Under the pieces are notes generated by a model that did not search any database, had not been told where the DNA came from, and saw only the letters and a program-made list of their open reading frames with translations. 64,000 bases of DNA from Xenophilus sp. Marseille-Q4582 (GTDB lineage: Bacteria > Pseudomonadota > Gammaproteobacteria > Burkholderiales > Burkholderiaceae_C): the NCBI RefSeq assembly GCF_916700565.1, contig NZ_CAKAKO010000004.1, positions 682,001 to 746,000 of the forward strand, read 5' to 3'. This document shows, piece by piece, positions 41,970 through 52,086 of this stretch (its first letter is position 1; each line of letters opens with the position of its first letter). Made by a program: the position numbers and the translations under genes.

Positions 41970-44711
41970 TCAGATGCCGACCGGGCGCAGCGACTCGAAG
42001 GTGAGCGTGAAATAGCGCGTGCCGATCGCGTCCGACACCTGCCAGGCCGCCTGCTGGCAGCGCTGCAGCAGCGCCAGCAGGGCGGCGCGCGCCTCGGCCT
42101 CGTCGCCGCCGCACAGCGTGTCCAGCGACCACTGCGCGGGGTCGGGCAGTTCGTGCGACAGCGCCGTCAGTTCGCCCGGCGCGCTGCCGGCCAGCCTGGC
42201 GATGCGCCCGCGCAGCGTCTGCGTGACCCAGGCCAGCGAGCGCGGGTTGTCGCCGTCGAGCACCAGCAGGTCCACCAGCGGCACCCGGTCGCGGCGCTGC
42301 TGGTAGCGGCCGTGGAAGGTGATGGTGCTGTCGAACAGCGCGAGCACGGCTTCGAAGCCGCTGCGCTCGGCCAGCACGCCGTGCGTCACGGCCTCGGCCA
42401 GCGCATGCGCGAGGAAGCCCAGCCGCTCGATGTGCCGGCCGATGGACAGCAGGCGCCAGGCGTCGTCGCGCGTCATGCGGTCGGTCTGCGCGCCGGTGAT
42501 CGCGGCCAGCAGGGTGCCTGCGGCTTCCAGCGTGCGCTGCGTGGCGCCCAGGGCGTAGCGGGCCTCTCCGCTTTCGCCGGCCTGGGCCGCGGTGCGGCGC
42601 AGGAATTCGCTCTCGGCCCGTTCGATGTGCGTCCAGTGCTCCTGCGACAGCCGTTCGCGCACGGCGGCCGCCGCTTCGCGCAGGCAGCGCAGGTTGAAGC
42701 CCACGCTGCGCCCGCGCTTCACGTCGCCCAGCTCGGCGATCAGCGCGCGCTCGAACACGCGGCGCGACTGCAGCGCATGCGGGCCTTCCTGCAGCAAGGG
42801 TGCGTCGGGCACGGCTTCGGGCACCAGCGAATTGCGCTGCGCCAGGCCGTGCAGCCAGCCGACCAGCGCGGGCGAGGCCTGTTCCTCGCCGCTGAGCCAG
42901 TCCAGCGTCATGCGCGCCAGGCGCAGCGTGTTCTCGGCGCGTTCGGTGTAGCGGCCCAGCCAGAACATGTTCTCGGCGGCGCGGCTGGTGACGGGCGCGC
43001 GGTGGCGCGCCAGCGAGGCCGGCGTGGCCGGCGCGCCGATCAGCGTGGTGCGGTCGATCTCGCCATGGGTGCGCACCCACACGTCGGCGCTGCTGCCGCC
43101 ACGCTGCATCGAGGCGATCTGCGCGTCGGCGCCGGCCAGCCGCGCCAGCCCGCCGGGCAGCACGTGCCAGGACTGCGGTCCGTCGTTGACGGCGAACACG
43201 CGCAGCATCACCGAGCGCGGCACGATGCGGCCGGCGCCGTCCAGGTCGGGGGCCCAGGTGGGCATCTGCGACAGCGGCAGGTAGCGCTGCACGGTGTGCG
43301 CGTCGCTGCGCCGCATGATGCGGCCGGCCCATTCGTCGAGCTGGCGCCGGTCCAGCTGCGTGCCCAGCGCGGCCTCGAAGCTCGGGTGCACGGCCGAGCC
43401 CGGGTAGGTGGGCTTGATCGCGCATTCGGCCAGTTGCGGCAGCGCGGCCTCCATCGCCGCGCGCTCGCCGCACCACCAGGTGGGCAGGGCGGGCAGCTCC
43501 AGCTCCTCGCCCAGCAAGGCGCGCGACAGCGCGGGCAGGAAGCCCAGCAGCGCCGGCGATTCGAGAAAGGCCGAGCCCGGCGTGTTGGCCACCAGCACGT
43601 TGCCCGCGCGGATGGCCTGCAGCAGGCCGGGCACGCCCAGCGTGGAATCGGGCCGCAGCTCGAGCGGGTCGAGGAACTGGTCGTCCAGCCGCTTGATGAG
43701 GCCGTGCACGGGCCGCAGGCCCTGCAGCGTCTTGAGGAACAGGCGGTCGCCGCGCACCGTCAGGTCGCTGCCTTCGACCAGCGTGATGCCCAGGTAGCGC
43801 GCCAGGTAGGCGTGCTCGAAATAGGTTTCGTTGTAGGGGCCGGGCGTGAGCAGCGCGATGTGCGGCGGCCCGCCCGCAGGCGCGGGGCACATGGCCTGCA
43901 GCCCCTGCATCATGGCGCTGTAGGTGGCGGCCAGGCGCTGCACCTGCAGCGATTCGAAGGCTTCGGGGAACTGGCGCGACACGGCCAGCCGGTTTTCCAG
44001 CAGGTAGCCCAGCCCTGAAGGCGCCTGCGTGCGCTGCGACACCACCCACCAGTGGCCGTCGGGCCCGCGCGCGAGGTCGAAGGCGGCGATGCGCAGCCAG
44101 GTGTCGCCGGGCGGACGCACGCCGTGCAGGGCGCGCAGGTAGCCCGGATGGCCGCGCACCAGCGCGGCGGGCAGCAGGCCGCCGGCCAGCAGGCGCTGCG
44201 GGCCGTACACGTCGGCCATCACGCGGTCCAGCAGGCGCGTGCGCTGCAGCACGCCCCGTTCGATGCGGGTCCAGCTCTCGGGCGAGATGATCAGCGGGAA
44301 CAGGTCCAGCGCCCAGGGGCGCTGCGGGCCGTGGCTGTCGGCGTAGACGTTGTAGGTCACGCCGTTGTCGCGCACCTGCCGCTCCAGGCTCACGGCGCGG
44401 CGCGGCAGGTCGGCGAAGCCTTCGGGGCCCAGCGTGTCGAAGAACGCGGCCCAGGCGGGGGCGAGCGGTGCCGGCGCGGCTTCGGGCGCGGGCTCCGGCA
44501 CGCCGGCGGCCGACGCGGGACGGCCGGCCTCCTGCAACGCGGGGGCCGCGGACGGCGGGAGCGGCACGCGCGCCGGCGGCGGCACGGGCGTGGCCACGCC
44601 GCGCAGCTCGTCGAAATGCCCCGGCCGCGCTGCCGGGGCGAGCGCGGACGCGAAGGCCGCCGGCGATTCGGCGGCCTGGGCATCGAAGAGGGAGTTGTTC
44701 AGGGCATCCAC
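41970..44711 (-). CDS. Circularly permuted ATP-grasp fused to alpha-E domain
   Basis: A 913-residue two-domain protein. Residues up to about 530 are a circularly permuted ATP-grasp (YADSHGPQRPWALDLFPLIISP, LTPGPYNETYFEHAYLARYLG, DQFLDPLELRPDSTLGVPGLL). From about 580 an all-helical alpha-E domain follows (AAENMFWLGRYTERAENTLRL). In many bacteria the two are separate adjacent genes; here they are one. Comparative genomics places these domains with transglutaminases in systems predicted to form amide bonds on peptides. It lies 42 bp before the transglutaminase gene. Confidence 0.92.
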   Translation of the reverse strand: MDALNNSLFDAQAAESPAAFASALAPAARPGHFDELRGVATPVPPPARVPLPPSAAPALQEAGRPASAAGVPEPAPEAAPAPLAPAWAAFFDTLGPEGFADLPRRAVSLERQVRDNGVTYNVYADSHGPQRPWALDLFPLIISPESWTRIERGVLQRTRLLDRVMADVYGPQRLLAGGLLPAALVRGHPGYLRALHGVRPPGDTWLRIAAFDLARGPDGHWWVVSQRTQAPSGLGYLLENRLAVSRQFPEAFESLQVQRLAATYSAMMQGLQAMCPAPAGGPPHIALLTPGPYNETYFEHAYLARYLGITLVEGSDLTVRGDRLFLKTLQGLRPVHGLIKRLDDQFLDPLELRPDSTLGVPGLLQAIRAGNVLVANTPGSAFLESPALLGFLPALSRALLGEELELPALPTWWCGERAAMEAALPQLAECAIKPTYPGSAVHPSFEAALGTQLDRRQLDEWAGRIMRRSDAHTVQRYLPLSQMPTWAPDLDGAGRIVPRSVMLRVFAVNDGPQSWHVLPGGLARLAGADAQIASMQRGGSSADVWVRTHGEIDRTTLIGAPATPASLARHRAPVTSRAAENMFWLGRYTERAENTLRLARMTLDWLSGEEQASPALVGWLHGLAQRNSLVPEAVPDAPLLQEGPHALQSRRVFERALIAELGDVKRGRSVGFNLRCLREAAAAVRERLSQEHWTHIERAESEFLRRTAAQAGESGEARYALGATQRTLEAAGTLLAAITGAQTDRMTRDDAWRLLSIGRHIERLGFLAHALAEAVTHGVLAERSGFEAVLALFDSTITFHGRYQQRRDRVPLVDLLVLDGDNPRSLAWVTQTLRGRIARLAGSAPGELTALSHELPDPAQWSLDTLCGGDEAEARAALLALLQRCQQAAWQVSDAIGTRYFTLTFESLRPVGI

Positions 44712-44849
44712 GGGGCCGACATTGTCACACCGCCGTCATGCCCGGGCCGCACGCCGCGCCGCGGCCGGGCGCCAGGGCGAGGGCCGGTGACGGATCCGCC
44801 ACGCCGGGGCCGCCTGCTGGCCTGCCTGCCGTGGGGGCCGCGCCACGCC

Positions 44850-47800
44850 TCAGCGCCGCAGGTCCAGCGTGAACGGGAACTCGCGGCTGCCGACCACCTC
44901 GATGTTGGCCGGCGGCGTGCGCAGCAGGCCCGGCGTGTGGCCCATGCGCGAGAAGCGCGCCAGGCGGCGGCTCTCGGCCTCGTAGGCATTGACCGGGAAG
45001 GTGGTGTAGTTGCGCCCGCCCGGGTGCGCCACGTGGTACTGGCAGCCGCCCAGCGACCGCTTCATCCAGGTGTCGACGATGTCGAAGGTCAGCGGCGCAT
45101 GCGGGGCGATGCTGGGGTGCAGGGCCGACGGCGGGTTCCAGGCCTTGTAGCGCACGCCGGCCACGTACTCGCCGGCCACGCCGGTGGGCTGCAGGGGCAG
45201 CACCCGGCCGTTGACGGTGACCACGTAGCGGCTCTGGTTCAGGCCGGTCACGCGCACTTCGATGCGCTCCAGCGAGGAATCGACGTAGCGCACGGTGCCG
45301 CCGATCGCGCCTTCCTCGCCCATCACGTGCCAGGGCTCCAGCGCGTTGCGCAGGCTGAGTTCGACGCCCATGGCCTGCACCTCGCCGACCAGCGGGAAAC
45401 GGAACTCGAAATGCGGCGCGAACCATTCGCGCTGGAAACCGAAGCCGGCCTGCCGCATCTCGGCGATCACGTCCTCGAAGTCCATCTGGATGAAGGTGGG
45501 CAGCAGGAAGCGGTCGTGCAGCTCGGTGCCCCAGCGCGTGGCGGGGGCGGCGTAGGGCGCCTCCCAGAAGCGGGCCACCAGCGCGCGCAGCAGCAGCTGC
45601 TGCACGATGCTCATGCGCGCATGCGGCGGCATCTCGAAGGCGCGCAGCTCCAGCAGTCCCAGGCGGCCGGTGGTGCTGTCGGGCGAATAGAGCTTGTCGA
45701 TGCTGAATTCGCTGCGGTGCGTGTTGCCCGTGACGTCGATCAGGATGTTGCGCAGGCTGCGGTCCACCAGCCAGGCCGGCATGGCCTGGCCGTGGATCTC
45801 GCGGTTCTTCGCGATCTCCTTGAGCGCGATCTCCAGCTCGTAGACCTGGTCGTTGCGCGCCTCGTCCACGCGCGGGGCCTGGCTGGTGGGGCCGATGAAC
45901 AGGCCCGAGAACAGGTACGACAGGGAAGGGTGGTTGTGCCAGTACAGCAGCAGGCTGGCCAGCAGCTCGGGCTTGCGCAGGAAGGGGCTGTCGGCCGGCG
46001 TGGCGCCGCCCATCACGAAATGGTTGCCGCCGCCGGTGCCGGTGTGGCGGCCGTCGGTCATGAACTTCTCGGCCGTCAGGCGCGTGCGGAAGGCCGCGTC
46101 GTACAGGAACTCGGTGTGCTCGACCAGTTCCCCCCAGCTGTGGGCCGGGTGGATGTTGACCTCGATTACGCCGGGGTCGGGCGTGACGGCCAGCGTCTTC
46201 AGGCGCGTGTCGCGCGGCGGCGGGTAGCCTTCCAGCACGATCTGCATGCCCGTTTCCTCGGCCGTGGCCTCGACGGCGGACAGCAGGTCCAGGTAGTCCT
46301 CCAGGAAGGCCAGCGGCGGCATGAAGACGTAGAGGATGCCGGAGGCGCTGCCCACCTTCTCGGCCTTCGGGCCGTTGGCGCGCCGCGGATCGCGCGCCTC
46401 CACGCACAGCGCGGTGCGCGTGATCCAGTGCGCGGACTGGAAGCGGCTCGGGAAGCGCGTGTTCTCGTCGGCCGGCGGCAAGGGCGGGCTGCTCGTCTGG
46501 CCCGGCTGCTGCATGCGCAGCGCCGCGGCCGGATGGGCCGACGCACCGAAGGCGTAGGGCACGTCGCCGGCCCGCCCGGCTTGCCCGCGCTGCCCGGCCA
46601 GGCCCGCGCCCAGGCCGGCCTGCGCCGCATAGCGCGCACGCAGGTCGTCGGCCGCCGGCAGTGGGGTTTGCGGCGCATTCGGATCGCGGTCGATCAGGTA
46701 GGGAAAGTCGCCCTTGGCCGTCCAGGGCTGCGAATCGAGCGGCAGGCGGTAGCCCATGGGCGAATCGCCGGGCACCAGGTACAGCCGGTCGTCGCGCAGG
46801 AACCAGGGGCCGGTCTTCCAGCGCGGGCCGTCCAGATCCGGGTTGCCGGTGGCGTTGGAGGCGGGCTCCAGCGGCAGCACGTAGCCGATCACCGAATCGA
46901 GCTTCTGCGTGAACACGCGGCGCAGGCGGGCGCGTTCCAGCTCGTCGTCCAGGCGCGAATCGAAGGGGTCGACGTTGACCGGCAGCCGGCGCTCGCGCCA
47001 GAGGTAGTAGTAGACGTCCTCGTAGCCGGGCTGCACGAACTCGTCCGTCAGGCCCAGCTTGCGCGCCAGGTGCGCCGTGAAGCGCTGCGCATCGGCCGCG
47101 GTGTAGTTCGCAGGCCGGGACTCGTCGGCGAACAGGACCGGGTTGTGCCAGACGGGCTGGCCGTCGGCGCGCCAGAAAATCGACAGCGCCCAGCGCGGCA
47201 ACTGCTCGCCCGGGTACCACTTGCCCTGGCCGAAGTGCAGGAAGCCGCCCTGGCCGTAGCGTTCGCGCAGGCGGTGCACCAGCTCGGTCGCGTAGTTGCG
47301 CTTGGTGGGCCCGAGGGCATCGGTGTTCCATTCGGGCGCGTCGCGGTCGCTGCTGGCCACGTAGGTCGGCTCGCCGCCCATCGTCAGGCGCACGTCGCCC
47401 GCGGCCAGGCGCGCATCCACCGCCTCGCCCAGGGCCAGCACCTCGGCCCATTGGTCCTCGGTGTAGGGCTTGGTGACGCGCGGAGATTCATAGATGCGCG
47501 TGACCTTCATTTCGTGGCCGAACGCCACTTCGGCCTCGTCCACCAGGCCTTCGATGGGTGCGGCGCTGCCCGGGGTGGGCGTGCAGGCCAGCGGGATGTG
47601 GCCTTCGCCCGCGAGCAGGCCCGAGGTTGCGTCGAGGCCGATCCAGCCGGCGCCGGGCAGGTAGACCTCGCACCAGGCGTGCAGGTCGGTGAAGTCCACT
47701 TCCGTGCCGCTCGGGCCGTCCAGCGACTTCACGTCGGGCGCGAGCTGGATCAGGTAGCCCGACACGAAGCGCGCCGCCAGCCCCAGGTGGCGCAGCAGCT

Positions 47801-48365
47801 GCACCAGCAGCCAGCCCGAGTCGCGGCAGGAGCCGCTGGCCTTTTCCAGCGTCTGCTCGGGCGTCTGCACGCCGGGCTCCATGCGGATCAGGTACTTCAC
47901 GTCCTGCTGCACCTGCTGGTTCAGCCGGACCAGGAAGTCGATGGTGCGCTGCTCGTGGCGATCGATCTTGTCGAGGTAGGCCTGCACCAACGGCGTGGCG
48001 CGCTCGGCGACGAGGTAGGGCGCCAGTTCCTCGGCCTGTTCCTTCGAGTACTTGAACGGGAAGTTCTCGGCATGCGGCTCGAGGAAGAAGTCGAAGGGGT
48101 TGTAGACCGCCATCTCGACCACCAGGTCCACCGTCACCTTGAAGGCCGTGGTCTTCTTCGGGAACACCAGCCGCGCCTGGTAGTTGGCGAAAGGGTCCTG
48201 CTGCCAGTTGACGAAGTGCTCGGCGGGTTCCACGCGCAGCGAGTACGAGATGACGTTGCTGCGGCAATGCGGCGCCGGACGCAGGCGGACCACCTGCGGG
48301 CCGAGTTGCACCGGACGGTCGTACTGGTAATGGGTGACGTGGTGGAGGGCGGCGTGGATGGACAT
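44850..48365 (-). CDS. Large transglutaminase-DUF2126 protein
   Basis: A 1171-residue protein. The N-terminal part holds a beta domain and a transglutaminase core with triad C180 (GSCRDSGW), H229 (DLHAWCEVYL) and D245 (WIGLDATSG). The remaining 850 residues match DUF2126 (LTMGGEPTYVASSDRDAPEWN, GQGKWYPGEQLPRWALSIFWR, TGTGGGNHFVMGG). The start at 48365 (MSIHAAL) gives the family N-terminus. It is the first gene of the leftward transglutaminase/ATP-grasp group and is divergent from comEC. Confidence 0.93.
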   Translation of the reverse strand: MSIHAALHHVTHYQYDRPVQLGPQVVRLRPAPHCRSNVISYSLRVEPAEHFVNWQQDPFANYQARLVFPKKTTAFKVTVDLVVEMAVYNPFDFFLEPHAENFPFKYSKEQAEELAPYLVAERATPLVQAYLDKIDRHEQRTIDFLVRLNQQVQQDVKYLIRMEPGVQTPEQTLEKASGSCRDSGWLLVQLLRHLGLAARFVSGYLIQLAPDVKSLDGPSGTEVDFTDLHAWCEVYLPGAGWIGLDATSGLLAGEGHIPLACTPTPGSAAPIEGLVDEAEVAFGHEMKVTRIYESPRVTKPYTEDQWAEVLALGEAVDARLAAGDVRLTMGGEPTYVASSDRDAPEWNTDALGPTKRNYATELVHRLRERYGQGGFLHFGQGKWYPGEQLPRWALSIFWRADGQPVWHNPVLFADESRPANYTAADAQRFTAHLARKLGLTDEFVQPGYEDVYYYLWRERRLPVNVDPFDSRLDDELERARLRRVFTQKLDSVIGYVLPLEPASNATGNPDLDGPRWKTGPWFLRDDRLYLVPGDSPMGYRLPLDSQPWTAKGDFPYLIDRDPNAPQTPLPAADDLRARYAAQAGLGAGLAGQRGQAGRAGDVPYAFGASAHPAAALRMQQPGQTSSPPLPPADENTRFPSRFQSAHWITRTALCVEARDPRRANGPKAEKVGSASGILYVFMPPLAFLEDYLDLLSAVEATAEETGMQIVLEGYPPPRDTRLKTLAVTPDPGVIEVNIHPAHSWGELVEHTEFLYDAAFRTRLTAEKFMTDGRHTGTGGGNHFVMGGATPADSPFLRKPELLASLLLYWHNHPSLSYLFSGLFIGPTSQAPRVDEARNDQVYELEIALKEIAKNREIHGQAMPAWLVDRSLRNILIDVTGNTHRSEFSIDKLYSPDSTTGRLGLLELRAFEMPPHARMSIVQQLLLRALVARFWEAPYAAPATRWGTELHDRFLLPTFIQMDFEDVIAEMRQAGFGFQREWFAPHFEFRFPLVGEVQAMGVELSLRNALEPWHVMGEEGAIGGTVRYVDSSLERIEVRVTGLNQSRYVVTVNGRVLPLQPTGVAGEYVAGVRYKAWNPPSALHPSIAPHAPLTFDIVDTWMKRSLGGCQYHVAHPGGRNYTTFPVNAYEAESRRLARFSRMGHTPGLLRTPPANIEVVGSREFPFTLDLRR

Positions 48366-48511
48366 GGTCGATGGGCGTCGGATCTTCCGGGGCGGCAGAG
48401 GCGGATTCCCGGCCTCTGTTGGCCTCATACTAGCCGAGAGGAAAAGCAAGGAATGCGCCATCACGCCGTCATCGGCGCGTGCTGGCGCCTGCCGCGCGAG
48501 GGAGCCCAGCG

Positions 48512-50845
48512 ATGAGCGAGACGCAGCCACGGACCGCGGCGCAGCCGGTCCATCGGTGGCCCGACGGCGGGGAGGCCGCGCCCTGGCCGGAGGGCAGCAC
48601 CACGGCGCGCGGGCTCGCGGCCTGCGCGGGCAGCCTGGCCGGCACGGCGCTGCAGCTCCTGCAGGGCCAGCTCTGGCCGGTGGCGGCCTACCTGGCGCTG
48701 GCGGCGGGCGCACTGGGCCTGGCCGGCCTGCTGCGCAGGCCGCGCGGGCGATGGGCGGCAGGGCTGCTGCTGGCCGCGGCGGCGGGTGCGCTCGCCGGCG
48801 CCGCGCAGACGGGCCTGCGCGCCAGCGTCTTCACGGCCCGGGCCCTGTCTCCGGCGATCGAGGGCCGCGACCTGCGCGTGACCGGCGTGGTGGCGCAGAT
48901 GCCGCAACGCAACGACCTCGGGCTGCGCTTCCTGTTCGACGTGGAGGCCGTGCAGGACGCGGAGCCGGGCGCGGCGGCCGGCGCCGCCCCCGTGCTGCCG
49001 CCGCGGCTGGCGCTGAGCTGGTATGCCCAGGGCGGTGGCCTCTGGGCGCGCGAGGCCGGCCGGCCGCCGGACGATGCCGCGGCCGCCGCCCCGCCGCCGC
49101 TGCACGCGGGCGAGCGCTGGCAGTTCACGGTGCGGCTGAAGGCGCCGCACGGCAATCGCAACCCGCATGGCTTCGACTACGAGCTCTGGCTGTGGGAGCA
49201 GGGCGTGCAGGCCACGGGCTACGTGCGCACGGGCGGCCGGCATGCGCCGCCGCAGCGCATCGGCGGCACCGCACGGCACCCGGTCGAGCGCGCGCGCGAG
49301 GCGGTGCGCGACGCCATCCTGGCGCGCGCCGCGCAGGCGCCCGGCGACGCCGCGCATGCGCGCGCCGTGGGCGTGGTAGCGGCGCTGGTGACGGGCGACC
49401 AGGCGGCCATCGAACGCGCCGACTGGGACGTGTTCCGCGCGACCGGCGTGGCGCACCTGATGAGCATCTCGGGCCTGCACATCACGCTCTTCGCCTGGCT
49501 GGCGGCGGCGGTGCTCGGCGCGCTGTGGCGCTGCAGCCCGCGGCTGATGCTGTGGCGGCCAGCGCCGCAGGCTGCGCTGGCGGGCGGCGTGCTGCTGGCC
49601 ACCGCCTACGCCGTGTTCAGCGGCTGGGGCGTGCCGGCGCAGCGCACCGTCTGCATGCTGGCGCTGGTGGCCCTGCTGCGCGGCGGCGCCCGCCACTGGC
49701 CCTGGCCCTGCGTGTGGCTGCTGGTGTGTGCCTTCGTGGTGGCGCTGGACCCGTGGGCGCTGCTGCAGCCGGGCTTCTGGCTCAGCTTCGTGGCCGTGGG
49801 CGTGCTCTTCGCCAGCGACGCCGGGCTGGCCGGCCATCTGCACGACGCCCGCCCCGCCGCGGCGGCCCGCCTGGGCGGCCAGGCACTGCGCCTGCTGCGT
49901 GAGCAGGGCGTGGTGACGGTGGCGCTCACGCCGCTCAGCCTGCTGCTGTTCCAGCAGGTGTCGCTGGTGGGTTTCGTCGCCAACCTGGCGGCCATCCCGT
50001 GGGTGACGCTGGTGGTCACGCCGCTGGCCATGCTGGGCGTGCTGGCGCCGCCGCTGTGGGACCTGGCGGCCGGGGCCGTCCAGGCCCTGGGCGCGGCCCT
50101 GGCCTGGCTGGCTTCCTGGCCGCTGGCCACCTGGAGCGTGGCCGCCGCGCCACTGTGGGCCGGCGTTGCGGGTGTGGGGGGCGGGCTGCTGCTGGCCATG
50201 CGCCTGCCGATCGCGCTGCGCCTGATGGGCCTGCCGCTGCTGCTGCCCGTGCTGCTGTGGCAGCCGCCGCGTCCGCCGGACGGCGAGTTCGACCTGCTGG
50301 CGGCCGACGTGGGCCAGGGCAATGCCGTGCTCGTGCGCACGGCGCGCCACAGCCTGCTGTACGACGCCGGGCCGCGCTACAGCCTGGAAAGCGACGCCGG
50401 CCACCGCGTGCTGGTGCCGCTGCTGCGCGCGCTGGGCGAGCGGCCCGACCTGCTGGTGCTGAGCCACCGCGACAGCGACCACACGGGCGGCGCGGCGGCC
50501 GTGCTGGGCATGCAGCCGCGGATGCAGGTGCGCGGCTCGCTCGAGCCCTCGCATCCGCTGCAGGCCTTGCGCCCGCAGGCGCGCTGCGAGGCCGGGCAGA
50601 GCTGGACATGGGACGGCGTGCGCTTCGAATTCCTGCATCCGGCGGCCGAGGACTACGCGCGCTTCGCGGTGCGGCCCAATGCACTGTCCTGCGTGCTGCG
50701 CGTGAGCAATGGCCGCAGCGCCGTGCTGCTGCCCGGCGACATCGAGCGTGTGCAGGAAGCCGCGCTGGTCGCCCGCAGCCGTGAGGCCGGCGTGCCGCTG
50801 CAGGCCGAGGTGCTGCTGGTGCCGCACCATGGCACGAGGATCTAG
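48512..50845 (+). pseudogene. comEC: comEC (DNA uptake channel), truncated by prophage insertion
   Basis: A 777-residue ComEC/Rec2. It contains an N-terminal DUF4131 region, a ComEC membrane core with the conserved HLMSISGLHITLFAW segment, and a C-terminal metallo-beta-lactamase domain (AADVGQGNAVLVRT, LSHRDSDHTGG, PGDIERVQEAAL). It stops right after LVPHHGTRI. Intact ComEC proteins run on some 50-80 residues past HHGS/HHGT. The frame ends within a few bases of where phage-like sequence begins, so the end is replaced by prophage DNA. Natural transformation would be expected to be lost or impaired while the element is in place. The start at 48512 follows GGGAG. Confidence 0.9.
50823..50845. 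other. Probable attL, prophage-comEC junction
   Basis: Host comEC sequence coding HHGT ends about here and the following bases are non-host. The core repeat is presumably within GCACCATGGCACGAG, but the matching attR is outside the window, so the exact crossover cannot be set. Confidence 0.6.
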
Positions 50846-50848
50846 TAT

Positions 50849-51067
50849 TCATGCGGGTTGCAGGCCGTTGTGCGGGATCTGTGCGGGACGTTGCGGCTTA
50901 CGATGAATGAACGCGCGCACCTCGGACCGCAGCCAGAGCCGATTTCTGGGGGTGCTCGTGGGGGCTTCTGCGGGGAATCCCGGTAGTTTCACCAGCACAT
51001 CCCGCGCATGGCGAACCCCGCACTTGTGCATCTCGGCGATGTCCATCAGGGTCATCAGGTCGTTCAT
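50849..51067 (-). CDS. Small HTH protein, excisionase-like
   Basis: A 72-residue phage protein. Its N-terminal half (LMDIAEMHKCGVRHARDVLVKLPGFP) fits a MerR/excisionase-type winged HTH that bends DNA, and it lies right beside the attachment junction. The stop is within a few bases of attL. The start overlaps the upstream gene by 4 bp. An integrase would be expected close by but is not at this end. Confidence 0.65.
   Translation of the reverse strand: MNDLMTLMDIAEMHKCGVRHARDVLVKLPGFPAEAPTSTPRNRLWLRSEVRAFIHRKPQRPAQIPHNGLQPA
50852..50889. repeat. Direct repeats next to attL, possible integrase arm sites
   Basis: TGTGCGGGA occurs at 50869-50877 and 50880-50888, with a shorter TGCGGG at 50852. 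The 11-bp spacing beside the junction resembles arm-type sites of tyrosine integrases. Confidence 0.4.
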
Positions 51068-51396
51068 CTCGCCTCCGCATCCACGACGCCAGCGCGCCGC
51101 TCATGATCACGCAGCGCCTTCGTCAGCATCTTCACAGCCTGCCGGACGTATGCCGGCACCTGGTTGATCTGCTCAGCCCGACGTGCAACCTCGGCGGTCG
51201 CGTACTCGTCGCTGATGTCTCCGGAGGCGTGCATCGTCTCCAGCGCATTCATCATCCCACGCTGCATGTCGGGGTCGAGCATCCATTCACAGCGCATCCA
51301 GGCAAGCAGGCGGCGCAGGTGGTTCACTTGGGCGTCCGTCATCGGCATGTCGGGCACGTTCAGGTCGCCAGTGAGGGTCATGGGTGCCTCGCTCAT
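51064..51396 (-). CDS. Phage hypothetical protein
   Basis: A 110-residue protein with helical character (DAQVNHLRRLLAWMRCEWMLDPDMQRGMMNALETM). The start at 51396 (MSEAPMTLTGD) overlaps the upstream winged-helix gene by 4 bp, so the genes are coupled. No family is recognised. Confidence 0.7.
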   Translation of the reverse strand: MSEAPMTLTGDLNVPDMPMTDAQVNHLRRLLAWMRCEWMLDPDMQRGMMNALETMHASGDISDEYATAEVARRAEQINQVPAYVRQAVKMLTKALRDHERRAGVVDAEAR

Positions 51397-51683
51397 CGCC
51401 CACCCCCTCCCGCACCGGGCGCCACACTTGCCATCGCAGCGGCTGCGCGGCCAGCGTCGGTGATGACCCACTTGATGGGCGGGCCGTAGACCTCGCGCTT
51501 GACCAGCTTGAGCGCCTCCAGGTTGCACAGCAGGCCCAGCACGTAGGCCGAGTGCTTGCGGTTGGACTCCTTGCCCGGCTGGCGGCCGATCAGGAATGCC
51601 ATGTCAGCGGTAGCGACCGGCGCATGCATCTTGCCAAGCCATTCCAGGATTCGGCTGTCTTGAGCGGTCAGTAGTTCATCCAC
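51393..51683 (-). CDS. Winged-helix-like phage protein
   Basis: A 96-residue protein. DSRILEWLGKMHAPVATADMAFLIG and LCNLEALKLVKREVYGPPIKWVITDAGR resemble a winged helix of the MarR/PadR kind, with the last strand pair forming the wing. It may be a small regulator. It overlaps its neighbours by 4 and 8 bp. Confidence 0.7.
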   Translation of the reverse strand: MDELLTAQDSRILEWLGKMHAPVATADMAFLIGRQPGKESNRKHSAYVLGLLCNLEALKLVKREVYGPPIKWVITDAGRAAAAMASVAPGAGGGGR

Positions 51684-52086
51684 GGCTTCCCTCCTTTGCG
51701 CGCAGTGCGACGTCGATTGCGGCGTCCAGGCTTTCGGGATCGGTGTCCCAGCCGTCGTCTCTACTGACCAGGTACACGGACTCGCATCGCGTGCCGTCGT
51801 ATGTCTCGCTCACATATCCCCAGTTGTCCCGCAGCCAGTCGTAGCGCGCCGCCTTCTTGCGCAGCGCTTCCACTTCGGCCAGCAGGGCGCGGATGGTGTC
51901 GGGATTTGCCTCGGCGATGTACCGGGCCAGCTTGGGCGCTATCAGCTTGTTCGCGCGCACCTCGACGTGGATGGCCGCCCATTCGTCGGTCTCTGCAACC
52001 TGAACCGTGCGGCCGGATTTGCTGAACGTGCCTGCGTGTTCGACGCCAGCCAGCGCATCCCGCAGCGCCTTGAACTTGTCCGTCAT
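51676..52086 (-). CDS. Ead/Ea22-like phage protein
   Basis: A 136-residue protein. The block ANKLIAPKLARYIAEANPDTIRALLAEVEALRKK, ending in a short coiled coil, is characteristic of the Ead/Ea22 family of temperate phage early proteins, whose function is unknown. The C-terminal part (YDWLRDNWGY) is a motif shared by many small phage proteins. It overlaps both neighbours. Confidence 0.75.
   Translation of the reverse strand: MTDKFKALRDALAGVEHAGTFSKSGRTVQVAETDEWAAIHVEVRANKLIAPKLARYIAEANPDTIRALLAEVEALRKKAARYDWLRDNWGYVSETYDGTRCESVYLVSRDDGWDTDPESLDAAIDVALRAKEGSRG

Noticed and set aside
40722-44018. A 1098-codon plus-strand frame
   Set aside because: Antisense shadow of the transglutaminase and ATP-grasp genes, with no domain pattern.
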